The position numbers and the translations under genes are program-made. From Sphaerosporella brunnea (Eukaryota; Ascomycota; Pezizomycetes; Pezizales; Pyronemataceae), in NCBI GenBank assembly GCA_008704415.1, contig VXIS01000011.1, positions 186,001 to 250,000 of the forward strand: a stretch of DNA of 64,000 nt, in the 5' to 3' direction. Below the pieces are notes generated by a model. That model saw only the letters and a list, made by a program, of their open reading frames with translations, had not been told where the DNA came from and made no database searches. This document shows positions 10,522 through 19,717 of this stretch, piece after piece (position 1 is the first letter of the stretch; every line of letters starts with the position of its first letter).

Positions 10522-12726
10522 ATGGATTTCCGACGAGCACGCTCGCCGGCGCGTAGCCGAAGAGGTCATCATCCAGCAACTATGGATCCTCACCGCGCAT
10601 CGACTGGGTCCCTGCCCGGAGACCTGGGCCTAGGAAGAGGTCCAGTCGGTGCCAGTAGAATGGATGATGACCGGATGTTTCCAGAAGCCGCTGGAAGAGG
10701 GGGGCCGGGAGGAGCAGCAGCTGTGATGCAACAACACGACTACCACCATTACGGGAACCCCAGCATTCATCACCACCCTCCACCCCACCTGCACCACCAC
10801 CACCACGGCGGCCCTCCTCCCGCTGCCCCTCTTCCTCCCCACAGCGGCCAGCCAACTCCCTACTCCACTCATCCTCACTCTCCAACCTCGTCTTCCGAGA
10901 ACCTCAACGAATATCCTCACTATAACCATCCTGCCCCGCACCACCTTGCATACCCTCCACCCCCGCCCCAAGCACCACCCCCTCCTCCTCCTCCACAATC
11001 CGCGATGCGTGGCGGCGACGGCAGTTTGAGTCGACGCAACACGACCGCTACCACCAAACCTGCCATTCACCAGTACGATCACCCCGACTATCATGACTAT
11101 CGTAACCAGCGGCCTGTGATTCAGCACCACGCAGCTGCTCCCGCGCCGCCCCGCGACCACTCGCCCGAATCGGGCCCGTTCATGGTTATTCCGAACTCCG
11201 GTGGGAATGTTCACAGATCTCAATCCTACCGCCCAGCAAGCAGCGGCTACTCCGATGGCAGTTACGAGAGCGGCGATATCCGTAGTCTCGGCGGCCAGAA
11301 GGGATACCTGATCTCGGCTGGTTCTGGCGGTCATCATCGCACTGGCAGTCGTGAGTATCAGCTCTCGCGGGGGCTCTCGGAGCGCAGATCCCGTGATGAA
11401 GGCCGTGCAGGGACCGTTTATCATCTTGATGGTCCACCACGACGTGGTGGTAGAGAACGCAGCCTATCCCGCCCCCGTGGACCTCTCAGCGATGATTATG
11501 AATACGACGAGCCGATGCCTCCGCGTCGCATTGCCAGTGGGCAAGCCCCAGTTATGAGCGGAGCCCTCGTGCGCTCTCGCTCTCGCTCCAATTCACAGGG
11601 ACCCTCCAGCTCTGCTGGAGCCCTGGTCCGGCGCCGCTCGGATGACGAAGAGTCCCCGCCTCGCCCGGCTCCAAACAACGGTACTATCCGCCTCGAATAC
11701 GGCGGGCAAGCTATCGACATCGCCTACACCGGCTCTAACGGTAAGCCTCTGGTGGGGAATATCACCATTAACACCACTGCCCGCACTGTTTCCATTCCAG
11801 AACGAACGGAGCAACCCGCCCCGCCGGCCATTGCGCCGCCGCCTCAACAGCTTGCTTTACCCGCGCCCCCGCCGCCCCAGATCCCCGCCGGTGTCACCCC
11901 TGTCATGCTTCCCGCCCCACCTCCGCCAGGTGGCCTTCCAACACAACAGGCGCTCCCGGCTCCGCCCTCGCGTCGCCTGGCTAGGTCCGAGCGCGATGGT
12001 GATGACACAGATTACTCGCACTCCCCATCGGGCAGAGACTTGTATCAGTCCTTCAGCAACATGCAGCTCGAGTCTGCGCCCCATAACCAACGGCCAGCAA
12101 TCCTACAGGAGCCACCCACACGAGGTCGTCAGATGCCTCCTGCGGGGCCACCCGCCCCACGCACCCAATCGCGCCCACGCGCTCCGTCAAACCCAGCGCC
12201 TGAGGACCCACTCTGGACCAAGATCTCGCGCGACATCGTTTCCAAGCGTGCCGTTCGTGTTCGCGGATACGAGTTCGAGGAAGTGCCGGGCGCGATTATC
12301 ATCTACCGCGTTCTTGGCGAAGACGAAATCGACGATCTCGTCGATCTCACCGAGCGCATTCGCACCGGCCAGGTTGAGATCGTGCGCAGGGAACGGAAAC
12401 CCAGCGTTTCCTCCTCGGCTAGCAGGCGTCGAAGCACTTCGCGTCGCCGCCCGAGGCCGCTGAGTATCCACGGTTACCCTACTGGCCCTCTCGGCCCGGG
12501 CCCTAGCAAGGAGAGGCCCCCACCAGGAAAACCCGCGATCGTCCACACTAACCGCGGAATGCCGGAGGCGCCCGCACCGCCACCTCCAGCGGAGGAGGAA
12601 ATGGCACGTGCGCCTGCGCCGCCCGTGACGGTGACACAGACCAAGGGAGGCTTGAGAGAGAATCCTGAGCGGCCGGGGACTTATGTTGGGTATACAAGGA
12701 AACCACCGAGACAGGGGACCGCCTAG
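10522..12726 (+). CDS. DUF8035-domain protein, proline/histidine-rich, 734 aa
   Basis: A single exon runs from the ATG at 10522 (MDFRRARSPARSRRGHH) to the stop at 12726. The frame is open further upstream but only from a TTG, so 10522 is the first ATG. Residues 1-170 are rich in His and Pro (HHPPPHLHHHHH, poly-Pro runs), residues 200-400 in Arg/Ser dipeptides, and residues 440-560 in Pro/Ala. The recognisable folded part is near residues 565-625 (DPLWTKISRDIVSKRAVRVR, then YEFEEVPGAIIIYRVLGEDE), which matches the fungal DUF8035 pattern of W-T-x-I followed by a Y-E-E strand and D/E-rich helix. RS-dipeptides suggest SR-kinase phosphorylation and a nuclear or RNA-associated role, which is inference. 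The protein is otherwise intrinsically disordered. Confidence 0.85.
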   Translation: MDFRRARSPARSRRGHHPATMDPHRASTGSLPGDLGLGRGPVGASRMDDDRMFPEAAGRGGPGGAAAVMQQHDYHHYGNPSIHHHPPPHLHHHHHGGPPPAAPLPPHSGQPTPYSTHPHSPTSSSENLNEYPHYNHPAPHHLAYPPPPPQAPPPPPPPQSAMRGGDGSLSRRNTTATTKPAIHQYDHPDYHDYRNQRPVIQHHAAAPAPPRDHSPESGPFMVIPNSGGNVHRSQSYRPASSGYSDGSYESGDIRSLGGQKGYLISAGSGGHHRTGSREYQLSRGLSERRSRDEGRAGTVYHLDGPPRRGGRERSLSRPRGPLSDDYEYDEPMPPRRIASGQAPVMSGALVRSRSRSNSQGPSSSAGALVRRRSDDEESPPRPAPNNGTIRLEYGGQAIDIAYTGSNGKPLVGNITINTTARTVSIPERTEQPAPPAIAPPPQQLALPAPPPPQIPAGVTPVMLPAPPPPGGLPTQQALPAPPSRRLARSERDGDDTDYSHSPSGRDLYQSFSNMQLESAPHNQRPAILQEPPTRGRQMPPAGPPAPRTQSRPRAPSNPAPEDPLWTKISRDIVSKRAVRVRGYEFEEVPGAIIIYRVLGEDEIDDLVDLTERIRTGQVEIVRRERKPSVSSSASRRRSTSRRRPRPLSIHGYPTGPLGPGPSKERPPPGKPAIVHTNRGMPEAPAPPPPAEEEMARAPAPPVTVTQTKGGLRENPERPGTYVGYTRKPPRQGTA

Positions 12727-15425
12727 TGAGTCTTTATTTCGCGTTCGCGGGGAAGAGGTTGGAATTCCAGGAAGGGTTTACTGACGGAATTGGGGGTGGT
12801 GTAGCCGGCGTTGATGAAGGATGGTGATGACGTGATGATCGATATGAGCTTATGAGGGTGGGAAAAGTATGATGGTCCCAACAGGCAAGGAGATAAGATT
12901 GCTGGCATTTACATTTGTTATTTTTCTTTTCTCTGACTTTTTTTTTTTTTTTTTTTTTGGAAGAATGTCGCGCGATGTAACGCAAGAAACTTTTGCCCTA
13001 TCCCCCACTTTTTGTTCTTTTTGGCCGTTTACCAGGGAACTTTTTCTGTTTTTTGGAGGTTTGATTTTTTTTGAGTCTGTTTTTCATTCAAATAAAACCC
13101 TATACCATAGCGCTCGCTCTCCTCGCGAGTCTGCTGGTTTTTGCGTTTTGACTGCCGTATACTGTATAGGTGTTGGTTCGCAAATTCGGAGCTCCTTGCG
13201 ACAAGACAAGCCTTGTGCCGCCAAACACACACAAGGCTGCAGCCTTATGAATGGATCTCTGGATACAGTAGGGTTAGGGTTAACAACTGCATACCGTGGC
13301 GGGAGGCGGCAGCGAGGATACTAGTATGCTGTTTTTTTTTTTTGCAAAAGTGCGGCCCTATCAGGTCTTTACATTGTTAATAACTTTACATTCATCTCAA
13401 AAATGGCCCGGCGCTGCCAGGCCTTTCAAGGGCAGGGCTACTGGAATCACTGATCAAACCGCCTGAGCAGAAGGTTGCAGCAAATATCCGATCAGCCTCT
13501 GCTGCATCAGCAAGTAAGACCAGTACCTGCAACTCAATTCGGCGAGGGCTGCTGGCGCTGGGTGTTCTCAGGCTACTGGACGGATTGCAGGTTGAACTTG
13601 AAGGAGAGAGAGAGAGAGAGATTGAGTGACTGGGTGGCACTCTAGTATCGAAACGCATGGAGCTTCTGTTGTAGCCAAGGCTAGGGTGTTTGGGGTTCGC
13701 TCTAACAAAATGACCGTTAGCTAGACACGTCTGGGAGAAGGACTCGGATATCTACGCCGCCTCCGGCGCCCTGCAAGAAGGTCAAGATAGACAGTTATCC
13801 GGGGGGATATACAAGCACACCGGTAACCCTTTAAGCTCTTCGATTATTGCACAGACACAAAGGCGGCGACGGCCTTGCCCGCTCCGAACTTGAATTTCTA
13901 TATTTTCTGTGGTCAATTTCTACTAGGAACTTGAACCTCCTTCTTGCATAAAAAGTGGAACAGGCAAGCTGTCATCCAGTTGGTTAAGTTGCGAGGAATT
14001 ACTTGCAGCGAGCGACGAGGATGATACAAAAGTTGAAAATGACATTTTCTTTTTTGAAATCGCACAGCCGAACGGTGACGGCTAAGAATAGATGGAACAT
14101 GGGGCGTGGTGACCGACTTTGTTTTTGGTACGAAGCTTCAGACGTAGGGGATGGGAGGCTGTTATACCTTGCTCTCCCGCAGTTTTTTCCTCTAACCCCC
14201 CGTGACATCTACTATATACCGCTGAGTTTACGCGCTGCACTGCTGGTTGAAAGTCCGGCTCCGTGCACGCGCCCCCCCTTCCAGTTCATCTCTCCCCACT
14301 TCGCTCTCTCTCCGGCTTCGTCTTCCTGAAAACGCCACTCACCTACATCGTGCCCCCGCCGCGATTGACTCTGGGTCTTCCAAGTTGCAACCGGCAAGGA
14401 CAGACAACAACCCAGCAATGACTACTCAAGGCGTGGAAAGAGCAGTCGACTTACGGCCTTCAAGTTAGCTTGATTTTTCCTGCCGGGGGGTCATGAAGCC
14501 AATATTGAACGAGATGGGCGCCGATCGGAGCGGGTGGCCAGAATAGCCAGCTTAAGGTTTTGAAAAGTGGGTTGGTCAATTTGGTAGTGAACAGTACGAA
14601 TAGAGCGGAAATTGTGCTTCCGGTCACATGTTTTTTTTTTTGTTTTGTTTTTTTTCATTGAAATAGCCTCGGGTGACCTGTTTTTTTCCCCAAGAAACAA
14701 CCTCCGGGTGAGGTACGAACAGCCTTAGGTGACCTTCCTCATCGCTCGCTACAGTAAAGGAAACTCGAATATGAGTATGTACATGAAACTCCCATTGGAT
14801 CTGGCTTAAGTGCCGCTACATGCGGGGAGCTCGACGTCGAGAAAAGTTAAAAATCAAGCGCGCTTCATGAGATGTCGCTCGGTTTCGGCGTAGATTTGTT
14901 TTTTTTTTTTTTTTTTTTTTTTTGTCCAGTGTAATTCTGCCGGTATATGTTTTCTTTCAAATGCGGAAATCAAGGTATAGTCTTTATCGACCATTACGGC
15001 AACTAACGAGTGGGGTTCCGAGTGGGCATGAAACTCAGAGTGAGATTCTGTGAAGTACTGACTCTCCTCACGGGGAAGTCATCCAATGAGCACAAAGATC
15101 CCATCAATTGGCACCAGACTCAATTGCGTCCATATCTAATTATAGGGCTCAGAAGCTGTGCATGACACAGGAGCCAAACAAATATATCTGCAGCTGCAGC
15201 AAGCATCCCGCTTGAAGCATACCGAATTGGAGCCCTGTGTTTGTCGCAACACGCATGCATCTTCAAGCACATTCTAGGGATATTCCACACACGTGGCTGC
15301 AATTATTGGTTGCTTGGACAGCCTATGTGTTGTGGCAGCTTGGTTGCATACCCCGCTTATAGTTGCGGTTCTCCCGTTCGCGCACACTTCTCTCACAACG
15401 TGCATTCCCGTCACCAACGCACAAC
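12727..15425. other. Intergenic; homopolymers and a telomere-like motif
   Basis: No gene is supported over 2.7 kb. It contains long T runs (12,939-12,958; 14,897-14,922), a GA microsatellite (about 13,603-13,623) and the telomere-like string AGGGTTAGGGTTAA at 13,270-13,283. The right end is the upstream flank of the decayed hydrolase gene. Confidence 0.45.
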
Positions 15426-16816
15426 ATGGACTCAATTTACTCAGTCACTGGGGCGCTCCTTGCAGTTGTTGTCGCGGTCGTGTTGCAGCAACACTTCAAG
15501 TCAGGCCAGCCACGCGCCATACCTGTACGTCACCAGCCGACGTGTTTCCGAATATCGAACATACTGCTGGCAGGGCTCGAGCAAGCGATCCGAGAAATTG
15601 ATCCCGATACCAATCAGCAAGAGGCCCAGCTGTCACTGCTTCCATTCTACACAATCAGCATTGCTCAACCTCAGCCGCTGCCCAACGTACTTCCGAGGAT
15701 TTGGAAGGAATGAAGAACCCCCCCCCCAAGTCTTCTTGCCCTGAAATGGCAAGAATTGCCGACTAGTCGTTGATAAACACTTCTATGATTTGACTCCTAT
15801 GAACCGTTCAGATGGGAAAATCATTGCAGAGTTGGCGCCCACAGATCAGACACTCTTCAGGCAGGTACATACTGACTTACGGGTTTGCCGCATCATTGCC
15901 ATTACCGGTCTTGCTGGCCATGCTCTCGGCTCGTGGAGGAACAGAGAAACACACGCAATGTGGCTGCACGAGCTCTTGCCCGAGCGAGTCAACAGCATTC
16001 GTCTCATGACATACGGTTACGACAGCAGCCTGAAAGATGCCAACAGAGCCAACCTGATTGACTTATAGACGAGGCTTTATCGAACAGCTACACAACGCTA
16101 GAGCTTCCGCTACGGTATGTATTCAGTGTAGACCACCAGATATAAGCCGGGTTGCACAGGCTTACTTACCGCTTGGTCAGAAACGTCCTATCATATCCAT
16201 CGGACATAGTCTCGGCGGGGTCTGATTCTTCAAGTATGGAGGCGCTCCCCCGATTACTGTTTTTTTTCGCAACTAAAAGTGCCCCGACAGCCACGATATC
16301 CACGACTGCATCCGAGGATTTTTATTTTTCGGGGACCCCCCCCCCCCCGGCCTTAGGACCGACGAGCTTCCTTAGGACCGACGAGCTTGAACAGATGGTG
16401 GACGCCACGTCTGATGCTGATGGGGACCTGAAAATACGCAATCTCCTCGCACAGCTGTAAGGAGGTTCGGAGTTTCTGGAGAATCGAGCAGAGGCGTTGA
16501 TTATGATATGGAAAAAGTTCTCTGACTCGATAGTCAGGTTCTACGAGGCCGAGTCAGTAACAAAGGTGAGCCTGTTCCAGTCTCTGGCCTTATAATACTG
16601 AGAGTTGCTACGTAGCTGCAGAGCGGAGTGCTGCAAAGAGGGGGTGAATACGTTCAGATGGTTCAGAGGTTCTCTGCCCAGTTTCACCTTGAACAGGAGC
16701 GTCGCATTCCGATTGAGTCAAACCATACAAACATAGTGAAATTCTACTCGGCACAGTATAGAAGTTTTCGTACGGTGGTCAGGTACATAGAGAAATTTAT
16801 AATTACCGGTGTGTAA
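15426..16816 (+). pseudogene. Decayed alpha/beta-hydrolase (serine-esterase-like) gene
   Basis: The pieces of one protein lie in order on the plus strand but in different frames. They are an N-terminal segment from the ATG at 15426 with a hydrophobic anchor (VTGALLAVVVAVVLQQHF), HQPTCFRISNI, QSALLNLSRCPTYFRGF, VDKHFYDLTPMNRS, then IIAITGLAGHALGSW, the nucleophile elbow GHSLGG after a plausible intron (16,115-16,180), LRTDELEQMVDA, and the C-terminal segment RRIPIESNHTNIVKFYS. This is the layout of fungal DUF676-like lipase/esterase modules, often found fused to ankyrin or NACHT proteins. Disablements include an early stop near 15,713, a stop and frameshift at about 16,066, a frameshift just after GHSLGG, an insertion around the C run at 16,338-16,348, a 19-bp tandem duplication (16,351-16,388) and a stop at 16,460. 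Not functional. Confidence 0.8.
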
Positions 16817-16920
16817 TGATATTTACTAAACTGAGCTCTAGAACGCAATGAACTGATACGTGACGTAAAGGCCATGGAAAAAGGGAGATTTTGCAGTCAA
16901 ATGTGGATTCAATAAAACCC

Positions 16921-18348
16921 GACGACGTTGAGAACATCCTTCCTACACACCACTCGCTTCGTGCTTACCAGCGCCAAGCCGCAACGTGGTGCTCTCTGAT
17001 TGGCCCATACTGACCATCACGAACCCAACTTCTGCCTCATTTTTCCGTCGAGATGGCCCCAAGGACCCGACGCCCAGTCGCCCACCGTCCGATTTACTCA
17101 TACTGGACGGGACCGCCCAATGAGGCCGCCTGCACAAAGTGCGGTATGTGGGGACATTTGCCGAGCGAATGTTCGGAAGACGAAACGCGCCACGAGCGAA
17201 TCGCCAGGTGCGTTAAAAATGAAGAGATTGCGACGCAGTTCGGCATCCTCGATGAGTGGAAAGCTCTACAGGCCGCCAAGCAGCCGCAAGACACACAGAT
17301 GCAGGACACCTCGCATGAGGTCACATCTGCTGCCCCTAATGTCCCTCTCCCTGCTATCCCTCTCGCGGATTTTGCAGACAAGGTCGAGGAACTTCTAGGG
17401 CGGCATCTCGCCGCCCTCAAGGAAGGATACGATGCCAGCTTGGCCAATTTGGTCAAAGTCGTACTCGAGCTGAAGGAAACGGTCGAAGAGCTCTCGGTCC
17501 AAAACAGAGCACTTCAAACCCAGCTCAGCGGGCCTCAGCGGGACGCCCCCCGATACACGACGGTGTCGCACGCGGCCTCTCAAACGCCGCCCTTACCTCC
17601 GCCCCCGCTTGCACCAGCGGAGACGACTACGACTGCCACGCCGCCGGAAGGCACGGCGAGGTCTAAACGCAGGCGCTCCGGGCCGCCCAGCCCGACGGTG
17701 CAGCCTGCAAAACAAGCGAGAACGATCTCCCCTCCCCCCTCTCTTATGCATTCGAAACACGCGGGACCAAGCACTGCTTTGGTCTCGATGCGACCAGACC
17801 CGGACACGCAACCAGCACCCGGCAACCCAGCGGCTGATGCCCCTTCTAGTGGAGGGACGGAGGCCGAAGGGGGCTGGAAGAAGGTTGAACGAAAGAAACG
17901 TAGACGGCCCTCGGGCTGCTCAACGGAAAAAGACAAGCGGGGAAGCACGCCCTCCTGGGCCCAAGTGGCTCGAGGCGGTGGTGTAAGCATCAACATTTTC
18001 ATAGGCGAAGCCGCGGACACCAAGACGCACAGGCCTCGCAAGCCCATAGGGGGGAAAAAGAAGAATGAGAAGGGGAAGGAGAAGGGGAAGGAGAAGGGGA
18101 AGGAGAGGGAGCAGCGGGCTCCGGACGTGCGGGGTTGAAGAGGGGGTGAAACACATTCCTTTCTGTATACCTTTTGCGATTTCCTTGATTTTCTTTCCTT
18201 GAGAGAGCCGCCAGGCCAGGCACGCCCGTCTGTAGGTCCGTGAGGCCTAAGGGTAGTCTGCTTCTCTCCTACATATATGTCATGGCCGCAAGCGGCCGAA
18301 TACATTATGATTGAAACAAAAAGAAACAAAAAAAGACGACGTTGAGAA
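16921..18348 (+). mobile_element. ORF1-only LINE-derived element (HAL1-like), complete with 14-bp target duplication
   Basis: The insertion 16935-18334 (1,400 bp) is flanked by perfect direct repeats GACGACGTTGAGAA at 16921-16934 and 18335-18348. It holds a 118-bp 5' leader, one intact 361-codon frame with a zinc knuckle, and a roughly 196-bp 3' UTR. The last 100 bp of that UTR match the tails of the LINE fragments at 7.0, 8.2 and 24.1 kb, including the GGCCGC-AA-GCGGCC hairpin (18284-18297) and an A-rich end. There is no reverse transcriptase or endonuclease frame and no room for one. The layout equals that of mammalian HAL1 elements: LINE ORF1 plus LINE 3' end, mobilised by enzymes supplied in trans. 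The intact frame and perfect duplication indicate recent insertion. Confidence 0.85.
17053..18138 (+). CDS. LINE ORF1-type nucleic-acid-binding protein, 361 aa
   Basis: The ATG at 17053 opens an uninterrupted frame inside the 1.4-kb element. Near the N-terminus a CCHC zinc knuckle is seen at C27-C30-H35-C40 (CTKCGMWGHLPSEC), which in retroelement Gag/ORF1 proteins binds template RNA. Residues of roughly 95-160 are Leu/Glu-rich and predict a coiled coil (HLAALKEG to VEELSVQNRALQTQL), the usual means of ORF1 multimerisation. The middle is Pro/Ala-rich with a basic cluster (SKRRRSGPPSP). Near the C-terminus a GGWKKVERKKRRR segment and SWAQVARGG motif precede a repetitive KEKGKEKGKE tail. The frame has no disabling change. 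The protein would package the element RNA; the enzymes for insertion must come from a full LINE elsewhere in the genome. Confidence 0.8.
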   Translation: MAPRTRRPVAHRPIYSYWTGPPNEAACTKCGMWGHLPSECSEDETRHERIARCVKNEEIATQFGILDEWKALQAAKQPQDTQMQDTSHEVTSAAPNVPLPAIPLADFADKVEELLGRHLAALKEGYDASLANLVKVVLELKETVEELSVQNRALQTQLSGPQRDAPRYTTVSHAASQTPPLPPPPLAPAETTTTATPPEGTARSKRRRSGPPSPTVQPAKQARTISPPPSLMHSKHAGPSTALVSMRPDPDTQPAPGNPAADAPSSGGTEAEGGWKKVERKKRRRPSGCSTEKDKRGSTPSWAQVARGGGVSINIFIGEAADTKTHRPRKPIGGKKKNEKGKEKGKEKGKEREQRAPDVRG

Positions 18349-19717
18349 ACTCCTCTTACACGTCGATCAGACACACCATCTCAACACAATCGCAGATGTG
18401 GATGAGAGGGATAGAAGGTTTTTCTGGTTGTTTTCAGACAGTCACTTGGAAAAAATGGCGTCTCAGGTGATGGGGGAACTGAAGGAACAGGAACAGGGAA
18501 ATCGCCAACGGACCACCGCGCAAATAAAATTCACGGGGTATGGAGCATAGTAGCCGTAAATTTAAAGTCGCGAAACGGTGAAGCACGGGTGGCGAGCGCT
18601 CTGCCCCCAAATGGCTAGTCAAATAGCCAGCACGCGGCTGACAGCTACAACAGCGCTGCATCGAGCTGTCTAGGTTTCGGTTTACAGCCGAGTAAATGAT
18701 CTCGTTCCCAGAGTTTTCCCGACCGCGAGCTCGCCAGGACTAGAGTAATAATATTCAACGAAGAGCAAAAACATGGGTAAAAAAAAAAACAAAAAAAAAA
18801 AACAGATTTCACAGCGTAAAATCGCCGTCTTTCTGGCAACAATGCCCAACTCCATCTTCCAATCTTTATCCCGAGCGTTCTGTGTTGTCGATATGGTATT
18901 CAACCAAAGACACGACGTTTGTCGGGCTGGGTTACTAGCTTCCCGGTTTTCGCTTAGTTTTTCCGATCAGATCAATCAGGCTGAAATTCAAAAAGAAATC
19001 TAATATCTATCTAGCGAAGAAACAAGTTTGGTGTATTATTAGAAGCATGCAGGCAAGCAGATTAGTTACTTTATTTCGCGTTTCCTGAGAGCTTCTCCCC
19101 GGGGTATCCTGGTGATCGATACAACAAATCTAAAATCCGTGGGGAAGCGAGCCAGCTATACCCCACAGCAACCCGTTAACGGGTTGGTGAAGTTGCCTTA
19201 GTTGTTCTCTTGTCGGCCTATGAAGATTCTTTGTGGTTGTTGAGAAACAGCTTCAATTGTTTTATCCCCACCTGGCTCGCTTACATTAAACCAATCTAGA
19301 CCCCACGGTTCTAAGTATTCAACATACACTGGATGCAAGGTAAAGTCAACTTGAACATATGTCGAGCGGTTCATCCATGGGGGGTAATGCGATGCTTCTT
19401 GTAGGCACACATGCACACCGACGTCTCGAAATGAGAGTTCTTGTTTTTGTAGCAACCCACACAACCTGCCTATAGGACATATAGGTTGAAAGCCAGGAAG
19501 GAAATGAAGGAAAGAAAAGAGGGGGAGAGAGAGAAAGAGGGAGAGAAGCAATGAAAAAAGACGCTAATAAACCTGAGTGTGAGTGACCCAAAAAAGAACA
19601 AGATTGCCAACAGAAAAACACCGAAAAAAACAAAAAAAAACAAAGACTTGCCATGGCCGTTGTGGCTATAAGCGTTGGCGGGCGGGTCCTTCCTGCATTC
19701 CATCGCGCACGATTGAA
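18349..19717. other. Intergenic, no gene accepted
   Basis: An 85-residue protein-like frame on the minus strand (about 19,198-19,470, containing TYVQVDFTLHPVYVEYLEPW) was seen, but it has no convincing start or splice partner and begins right beside the 3' end of the neighbouring gene. The rest is A/T-rich with poly-A runs. Confidence 0.4.

Noticed and set aside
11642..12463. 273-codon frame overlapping the DUF8035 gene
   Set aside because: It is a shifted-frame shadow caused by GC-rich codons; the main frame carries the conserved domain.
13270..13283. AGGGTTAGGGTTAA as an interstitial telomere
   Set aside because: Only about two repeat units are present; this is within chance for a 64-kb window and is not an array.
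17580..18374. 264-codon minus-strand frame opposite ORF1
   Set aside because: It is the antisense shadow of a GC-rich coding region inside the retroelement.
19198..19703. Possible two-exon minus-strand gene (frame with HPVYVEYLEPWGLDWF)
   Set aside because: The start would be 15 bp from the neighbouring gene's stop, the donor site is not convincing and no family is recognised.
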